Shown piece after piece: positions 59,010-64,000 of a stretch of 64,000 nt of DNA. Location of the stretch: contig NZ_AEYF01000044.1 of assembly GCF_000292525.1 (NCBI RefSeq), positions 1 to 64,000 of the forward strand, in the 5' to 3' direction. Position 1 is the first letter of the stretch; every line of letters begins with the position of its first letter. The DNA is from Rhizobium sp. CCGE 510. Lineage in GTDB: Bacteria; Pseudomonadota; Alphaproteobacteria; Rhizobiales; Rhizobiaceae. A program made the translations under genes and the position numbers. The notes under the pieces were generated by a model, which was not told the DNA's origin, did no database searches, and worked only from the letters and a program-made list of their open reading frames with translations.

Positions 59010-62000
59010 TTAGAATTTCATCGACAATGTCGCCTTGACGCCATGCTGCTGTTCATTGTCCGCAATCTGGCCGGAATAGCCGATGCCAACGGCGGAGCCT
59101 TCACTGAGGTCGAAGTCAAGCCCGGCGTCGAGAACGAAGGCATTCTCCGCCAGCGGCACACCGGCGACGGTGAATGCGTCGCCTCCCGCAAAAGCTTGCG
59201 TCGATACCGGAACGATGTCACCGGCGGCGTGTCGCCAGCCGGCCATGCCACGGAGGGTGGCACTCGTCTGGCCGAGGCCGATATCCATTTCGGCCTGCAG
59301 GCCAAGCGTTGATATGGTGGTGTTGGTCATACGGCTGGCGCCGTCAAGCGCGGCCGCCCCGCCGTCTTCGGCAAAGCCCGCCGTTCGAATACCCACATGG
59401 GCGAGATTGACGAAGGGCTCGAAGGCGGCTGCCGTCGTCTCGAACCGGTAGCCCAGCTCCGCGAAGGCCTGCAGCGTGCGGGCATCGTAGCTCGCATCCA
59501 GCCTGTCCTCGAAGCTGCCGATGGCGACCTTGCGGTCGGTTTCGATCTGATGCCAGGTGTGCGCAAGGCCAGAGCGGAAGGCGAGACCGCCCCATTGTGT
59601 GCCGGCGTAAAGGCCGAGATGGTAATCGTCGCTCGATCCCGATGAGCCTCGGTGCCGCGGATCGAAGCGGGAATTGCTGTAACCGGCCAGCAGGCCGAAC
59701 CTGATGTCATCGACCATGGTGTCGACGCCGGCGAGAAAGCCGCCGGTCTGGTGGTTGAGGGTAGCGGCATTGCCATCCGTGCGTATCTCGCTTGCGCCGC
59801 CAAAGGCCGTGCTCCAGAAAACCGGCACGTCAGACGGACCGGCAGCGATCGGTTCCGGACCACCCGGCCAGAAAGCCTGGATCGGCATTGCGCCAGGCCC
59901 GGCGTCGCCGAAGGCCGAGCGCAAGCGCTGGTTGGCGGCCTCACGGACAAAGAGGCTCTGGTTGATCAGCGCCGTTTTGATCGAGGCATGGATCTCCCCG
60001 GAGAGCGCGTCGAAACTCGCCTGGATCAGCGGCTCGTCGTCGGGCAACGTGACGATGGCATCGTAGACGTCATGGCCGACACCGAGCTTCTCGGCGGCAT
60101 CGGCCGTTGCAATCTGGTTGCGCGTCCGTGCCATGTCGCTGAAACTAACGTCGTTGCGCTCGACCTCCAGATAGACGTTGTTCAAATCATAGGAGAGGTC
60201 CGCGGCCAGGAAGGCATAGTTCGACGTGACGGCGCCAAATGTCCCGTTGATCCCGCCGGCAGCGGTGAGGATCGTATAGGTGGAGAAAGGCTTGTAGTGG
60301 CCATTCATCCCGACATGGACAACGTTGGCGCCGTTGAGAAACGCGGTACCGCCGACCGAGATCAAATCGCTGGCGGTGCCAGCCGGATCGACCTCGACGT
60401 CGTAGGTGGTACCAGGATCGAGAATGAGATTGCCGCCGACGGTCAATGTGCCGATCGAGTTGCCGGGCGCAATGGTGACGCCTGCACCCGTGGTCAGCGC
60501 GCCGAGATGACCCGAGCCGCCCAATCTGCCGCCCGTCATCGTGAGGATGCCGCCAAGACTGCCATTGACGATCAGGCGTCCGCCCGAAACCGCGGTCGTC
60601 CCGGTAAAGCCCGAACTGTTGCCGGTCAGGCGCAAGGTGCCGCTGCCCGCCATCGTAAAGTCGCCGCTGCCGGAGAGTATGCCGCTATAGGTGCTGTCGC
60701 TCGCCTGATCGAGCGTGAGGTCGGCGCCGCCGATGGCGATCTCTCCGCCGCTTCCTGAAAGCTGTCCCATGGTCAGGTCGAAGCCGCCAAGATCGAGGAT
60801 ACCGGCATTGACCGCATAGGCGCCGTTCTGCACGAAGGCGCCGGCGCTGCCCGCCAGCAACGTGCCGGCCTCGACCGTGGTCACGCCGGTATAGCTGTTG
60901 GTGCCGGAAAGCGTCAGCGTGCCGGTGCCCTGCTTGGTCAAGCCGCCGGCGCCTTGCAGATCCGTGGCAATGCCGATGGCAAAGCCGTTGGTGTCGATAA
61001 AGGCGCCACCCGCATCGAACATGACCTCCCCGGCGTTGAAACCGCCGAGGAAATTTGCCTCATTGCCCGTTGCGCGCAGAATACCGCCGTCGAAGACGAG
61101 GTTGGCGTCGCCGGCCCCCCTGTCGAGATAACCGGTCTCCAGGACGCCACGCCCGTTTCCGGCGCTTCCCGCCAGGTAGACCGTTCCCGTGGCGCCGGAA
61201 ACGTCGGCGATGATGACCCCCGAAGCCGAAATCAAGCCGCCGTTCTCGACCGTCACGCTGCCCGAGCCGAATTCGCCCACATACAGTTCACTGGAATTGA
61301 TCCAGTTCGATCCCGCGCCGGTCACGCTGACCACGCCGCTGCCGTTCGAACTGAAGCCGACATAACCAAAGCTGCCGGTGACCGAACCGCCGTTCGAGAT
61401 GGTCAGCGTTCCCGCGCCGGCCTCGCCAACCGCGACATAGGTGGAATTGCTCCAGAGCGAGTTCGCGCCCGTGACGATCACCTCGCCGACAGCGCTGGCA
61501 TCATTGCTGATATAGCCGGATGCGCTGTTGACCGTTCCGCCATTGGAAATGATCAGAGTGCCGGCGCCACTGTCGCCGATGGTGAGATCCTGGGAATTCG
61601 TCCAGGTCGAGCCGCTGCCTGTGACCGTCACCGTGCCGCTGGCGGCGCCGGAGAAATAGCCGATAGAGCCGTTAATATTGTCGACAGCGCCGCCATCGTC
61701 GATGCTGAGCGTGCCGGTGCCGTCAAAACCGACGTAGAGGTCGGCGGCATTGCTCCAGGTGGAGCCTGCCCCCGTGACCGTCACCGTGCCACTGGCGCCC
61801 AGGTCGAGGCCGAGCACGCCGATGTCATTGCTGACCACGCCGCCATTGCGAATGATAAGGGTTGCATCGTCGCCGGTTTGATCGCCCACGATGAGGTCGT
61901 TATTGATCGTCCACGGACTGGGCTGCGTGCCCGGGCCGGTTCCGCCTGGGTCATTGCCGTCGACAATCTCCGTATCGTTGCCGTCGATGACCTGCGCCCA

Positions 62001-62102
62001 TCCAGGCCCCGCGGCCAGCATCAGCACCGCGATGCTCGCCGATCCCGCAAGCCGCAGCTTGGCGATCCCATGGATTGCCACCGAATATTTCTTCTCGCCC
62101 AT
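59010..62102 (-). CDS. Large autotransporter (type Va) with repeated passenger
   Basis: About 1030 residues. A signal peptide (~1-38, RLAGSASIAVLMLAAGPGWA) precedes a passenger with four ~50-residue units of GTVTVTGAGSTWSN type (TWSN, TWTN, LWSN, NWIN) and interleaved LTISNGGSV and LYVG segments. A later passenger region has TLTLSGTNSYTGVTTVEAGTLL and GSGTLRLTGNSSGFTG (PATR-like repeats). The C-terminal translocator barrel begins near MPIQAFWPGG and ends ATLSMKF with the terminal Phe needed for outer-membrane assembly. ATG 62102 is chosen; a TTG at 62114 preceded by GGGGA is an alternative. A surface adhesin or filament is likely. Confidence 0.9.
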   Translation of the reverse strand: MGEKKYSVAIHGIAKLRLAGSASIAVLMLAAGPGWAQVIDGNDTEIVDGNDPGGTGPGTQPSPWTINNDLIVGDQTGDDATLIIRNGGVVSNDIGVLGLDLGASGTVTVTGAGSTWSNAADLYVGFDGTGTLSIDDGGAVDNINGSIGYFSGAASGTVTVTGSGSTWTNSQDLTIGDSGAGTLIISNGGTVNSASGYISNDASAVGEVIVTGANSLWSNSTYVAVGEAGAGTLTISNGGSVTGSFGYVGFSSNGSGVVSVTGAGSNWINSSELYVGEFGSGSVTVENGGLISASGVIIADVSGATGTVYLAGSAGNGRGVLETGYLDRGAGDANLVFDGGILRATGNEANFLGGFNAGEVMFDAGGAFIDTNGFAIGIATDLQGAGGLTKQGTGTLTLSGTNSYTGVTTVEAGTLLAGSAGAFVQNGAYAVNAGILDLGGFDLTMGQLSGSGGEIAIGGADLTLDQASDSTYSGILSGSGDFTMAGSGTLRLTGNSSGFTGTTAVSGGRLIVNGSLGGILTMTGGRLGGSGHLGALTTGAGVTIAPGNSIGTLTVGGNLILDPGTTYDVEVDPAGTASDLISVGGTAFLNGANVVHVGMNGHYKPFSTYTILTAAGGINGTFGAVTSNYAFLAADLSYDLNNVYLEVERNDVSFSDMARTRNQIATADAAEKLGVGHDVYDAIVTLPDDEPLIQASFDALSGEIHASIKTALINQSLFVREAANQRLRSAFGDAGPGAMPIQAFWPGGPEPIAAGPSDVPVFWSTAFGGASEIRTDGNAATLNHQTGGFLAGVDTMVDDIRFGLLAGYSNSRFDPRHRGSSGSSDDYHLGLYAGTQWGGLAFRSGLAHTWHQIETDRKVAIGSFEDRLDASYDARTLQAFAELGYRFETTAAAFEPFVNLAHVGIRTAGFAEDGGAAALDGASRMTNTTISTLGLQAEMDIGLGQTSATLRGMAGWRHAAGDIVPVSTQAFAGGDAFTVAGVPLAENAFVLDAGLDFDLSEGSAVGIGYSGQIADNEQQHGVKATLSMKF

Positions 62103-62384
62103 CTTCGCTCGCAAGTCGTCCCCACCGCCGGTCGCTCGCGTAGAAATAGGGCAATTAATTTAAATATTAGTAACCATGTTGCTAAATTTAATCAGCGGCG
62201 ACGGGAGCAACGGCCATGCCCCGGATTTTTTCACTTTGGTGAAACCAATATCTTTGGGAGTAACACCTTCGCCCGACAAGATCGCTGCGGGTTTCGCTTC
62301 GTTCAGCTCTTGAAGATCGACTGGTTTAGTGCGTCGCCCATCCGAGGCGCAGTCATCTGACGCATTCCCTCGGCTGCGCGGGCA

Positions 62385-62801
62385 TCAGCCCATCGCCATC
62401 CAAGCGGCGAGCCAGACCCACATGGCGGCGAGTACGAGGTATCCGGCGGCAAAGATCGGGCTGCGGTAGCGCAGATCGTTGCTGGAGACATGGATGGCGG
62501 CATGGGCGTAACGCAGGGCGACGAAGGCCCAGGCGAGGCCGACGGCGACGATATTGTCGGCCTCGGTGGTATAGAGAAGAAGACAGCAGGCGTAGAACAG
62601 CACCGGCAGTTCGAACTGGTTGGCGAGGCAGTTCTTGACGACGAGGCTTTCGGCCGGCTCGCCGCGATTTTCGCGATAGTCCGATTTGGCGATGCTGCCG
62701 GCGCGGACCATTTTTGCGCGCCGCATGCCGAGAAGCGCATAAAGACCATAAACCAGCGCCACGTGAGCAAGGAGTGGCCAGAAGATTTGATAGCCGGTCA
62801 T
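62385..62801 (-). CDS. MAPEG-family membrane protein
   Basis: 138 residues with about four membrane helices: WPLLAHVALVYGLYALLG, FELPVLFYACCLLLYTT, NIVAVGLAWAFVALRYAHAAIH and SPIFAAGYLVLAAMWVWLAAWM. VKNCLANQFELPVLFYA and RYAHAAIH match the MAPEG (membrane-associated eicosanoid/glutathione metabolism) family. It may have glutathione transferase or peroxidase activity; bacterial members are uncharacterised. About 280 bases of AT-richer sequence with no evident feature separate it from the autotransporter start. Confidence 0.88.
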   Translation of the reverse strand: MTGYQIFWPLLAHVALVYGLYALLGMRRAKMVRAGSIAKSDYRENRGEPAESLVVKNCLANQFELPVLFYACCLLLYTTEADNIVAVGLAWAFVALRYAHAAIHVSSNDLRYRSPIFAAGYLVLAAMWVWLAAWMAMG

Positions 62802-62889
62802 ATGGGCGCCCTAAGTACTTTTCCGCTTCAGCATTCGCTGCGAGCAGTAGCCGAAAGGCAAGCCGGATACCAGCGCCTGATCAAGGCAC

Positions 62890-63444
62890 TCAGTCATGGC
62901 GCGCAGAGAGCCAGCGGAGAATGGCAAGCCGGGCGATAAGGATGAAGCAGATGGCGAGGCTTGCGAATTTAAGCCGTGTCATCCACGGCAGCAGCTCGGC
63001 TGCGAGATTTGCAGATCCACTGTCGCCGAAGGCGATCAGGCTGGCAATATTCTCACCATAGTCGGCAATGCCGTAGAGGAACGGCAGCAGGTAGACCGCC
63101 TTGGCGACGAGCGGATGGGCCGATCGCCCGAACCACGCGCCGGCGGGACCAAGCTTGGCGAAGGCGAGGAACAGCAGCGCCGTCAGCAATGCCGGGAAAA
63201 TCAGCTCCGGCCCGAAATACATGGCGCGCAGCAGCCTGGTCGCCGTCTCGTTCTCATCGAGCAGCGCCTGCATGTGGAAGACGACCGATTCGTCGTAGCC
63301 GGCGAAATAGGTGTCGAGCATTGCCTGCCCGGTTTCGTGCTTGAAGGGCACGACGAAGCCGAAGGTCGTCCAGGCGAGCACGGCAAGGCAGAGAGCTGCG
63401 AGCAGCGCGACGATCCAGAGAGGAATCCCGCTGCCCGCTTTCAT
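62890..63444 (-). CDS. Hypothetical membrane protein
   Basis: 184 residues with four predicted helices: LWIVALLAALCLAVLAWTTFGF, LIFPALLTALLFLAFAKL, AVYLLPFLYGIADYG with IASLIAF, and FASLAICFILIARLAIL. I recognise no named family. It lies just after the guaB stop (2 bases) on the same strand and upstream of MAPEG (88 bases), so co-transcription with both is likely. Confidence 0.78.
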   Translation of the reverse strand: MKAGSGIPLWIVALLAALCLAVLAWTTFGFVVPFKHETGQAMLDTYFAGYDESVVFHMQALLDENETATRLLRAMYFGPELIFPALLTALLFLAFAKLGPAGAWFGRSAHPLVAKAVYLLPFLYGIADYGENIASLIAFGDSGSANLAAELLPWMTRLKFASLAICFILIARLAILRWLSARHD

Positions 63445-63446
63445 GA

Positions 63447-64000
63447 TCAGAGGCCAGCGCCCGGATAGTTCGGGCTTTCGCGGGTGATCGTCACGTCATG
63501 GGCGTGGCTCTCGCGAAGACCGGCGCCGGAGATGCGCACGAAAGTGGCCCGGTCCTGGAAGTCTTTCAGGTCCTTGCCGCCGACATAACCCATGGCCGCC
63601 TTGAGACCGCCGGCGAGCTGGTGGACGACGGCCGCGACCGGTCCCTTGTACGGCACCTGGCCTTCGATACCCTCGGGCACGAGCTTCAGCGTGTCGCGCA
63701 CCTCCGCCTGGAAATAACGGTCGGCCGAGCCGCGGGCCATGGCGCCGACGGAGCCCATGCCGCGATAGGCCTTGAAGGAACGGCCCTGGTAGAGATAGAC
63801 CTCGCCCGGGCTTTCATCGGTGCCGGCCAGCAGCGAGCCGATCATGACGGCGGAAGCGCCGGCGGCGATCGCCTTGGCAAGATCGCCGGAGAATTTGATG
63901 CCGCCATCGGCAATAACGGGCACGTCCTGAGCCTGTGCTGCCTGAACGGCCGACATGATGGCGGCGAGCTGCGGAACGCCGACGCCGGCAACGATGCGCG
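63447..64000 (-). CDS. guaB: Inosine-5'-monophosphate dehydrogenase, C-terminal part (partial)
   Basis: The last ~184 residues; the 5' part is beyond the window. RIVAGVGVPQLAAIM is the sequence just after the catalytic Cys loop (which lies outside). VPVIADGGIKFSGDLAKAIA and ASAVMIGSLLAGTDESPGE are phosphate- and NAD-binding elements, and YRGMGSVGAMARGSADRYF includes the mobile flap. GuaB converts IMP to XMP in guanine nucleotide synthesis. The frame is intact to the window edge. Confidence 0.97.
   Translation of the reverse strand, partial: RIVAGVGVPQLAAIMSAVQAAQAQDVPVIADGGIKFSGDLAKAIAAGASAVMIGSLLAGTDESPGEVYLYQGRSFKAYRGMGSVGAMARGSADRYFQAEVRDTLKLVPEGIEGQVPYKGPVAAVVHQLAGGLKAAMGYVGGKDLKDFQDRATFVRISGAGLRESHAHDVTITRESPNYPGAGL

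Noticed and set aside
1..64000. tRNA, rRNA or other structural RNA genes
   Set aside because: No cloverleaf or rRNA-like sequence was found by eye in the gaps; small regulatory RNAs cannot be excluded.

Overview
The window looks like a piece of a Rhizobium chromosome (R. leguminosarum/R. etli group or a close relative). I infer this from the GC-rich coding sequence, the rhizobial gene content (a probable LpxQ lipid A oxidase, short HisG with HisZ, a plant-type glutamate-cysteine ligase, GroESL under a CIRCE element, MutL carrying the endonuclease motif) and three families of palindromic intergenic repeats. It is mostly core housekeeping sequence. I see no rRNA or tRNA gene, CRISPR array, prophage or conjugative element. 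The only insertion sequence is cut by the left edge.

Layout. 0-4 kb: end of an IS481-family element, inserted at the stop codon of a GGDEF-EAL protein, followed by a PAS-PAS-REC-REC protein without a kinase core. 4-12 kb: mutL and a DUF2093 gene, then a leftward envelope cluster (pmbA, cysQ-like, DUF4170, waaA, HAD, lpxK). 12-16.4 kb: a CPA2 cation/proton antiporter and a DUF2946-PepSY-small secreted protein operon that is probably copper related. 16.4-21 kb: leftward pseudouridine synthase (frameshifted)-rsmD-patatin, then tadA. 21-26 kb: leftward HAD-ribF-ileS-lipoprotein. 26.4-28.7 kb: CIRCE-groES-groEL. 29-35 kb: an unknown protein, GST, DoxX and the hisS-hisZ-hisG operon. 35-40 kb: a methyltransferase-like unknown, a second small metal-linked pair (Cys/His-rich protein and DUF305), an aldo/keto reductase, a HAD protein, and tag. 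40-43 kb: tandem L,D-transpeptidases and probable lpxQ. 43-48.5 kb: the glycolate oxidase operon glcDEF with a divergent LysR gene. 48.5-53 kb: a diverged S-adenosylhomocysteinase paralogue, LysR, Nudix and a PiT phosphate transporter. 53-58 kb: rsmE, gshA, DUF937, DUF1127 and LysR. 58-64 kb: TetR, a large autotransporter, MAPEG, a membrane protein and the 3' part of guaB.

How the genes fit together: lipid A/Kdo synthesis (waaA, lpxK), lipid A modification (lpxQ) and peptidoglycan cross-linking (two YkuD enzymes) form an envelope theme. groESL, gshA, GST, DoxX, MAPEG, tag and mutL form a stress and repair theme. Two separate clusters carry Cys/His/Met-rich secreted proteins suggestive of copper handling.

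Nothing here is clearly a new defence or mobile system. The most useful observations are: a single-base frameshift in the pseudouridine synthase tail; a 27-bp duplication of the groEL 3' end; repeat families sorted by gene orientation; an adenosylhomocysteinase paralogue with altered catalytic residues; and a kinase-less PAS/receiver protein.
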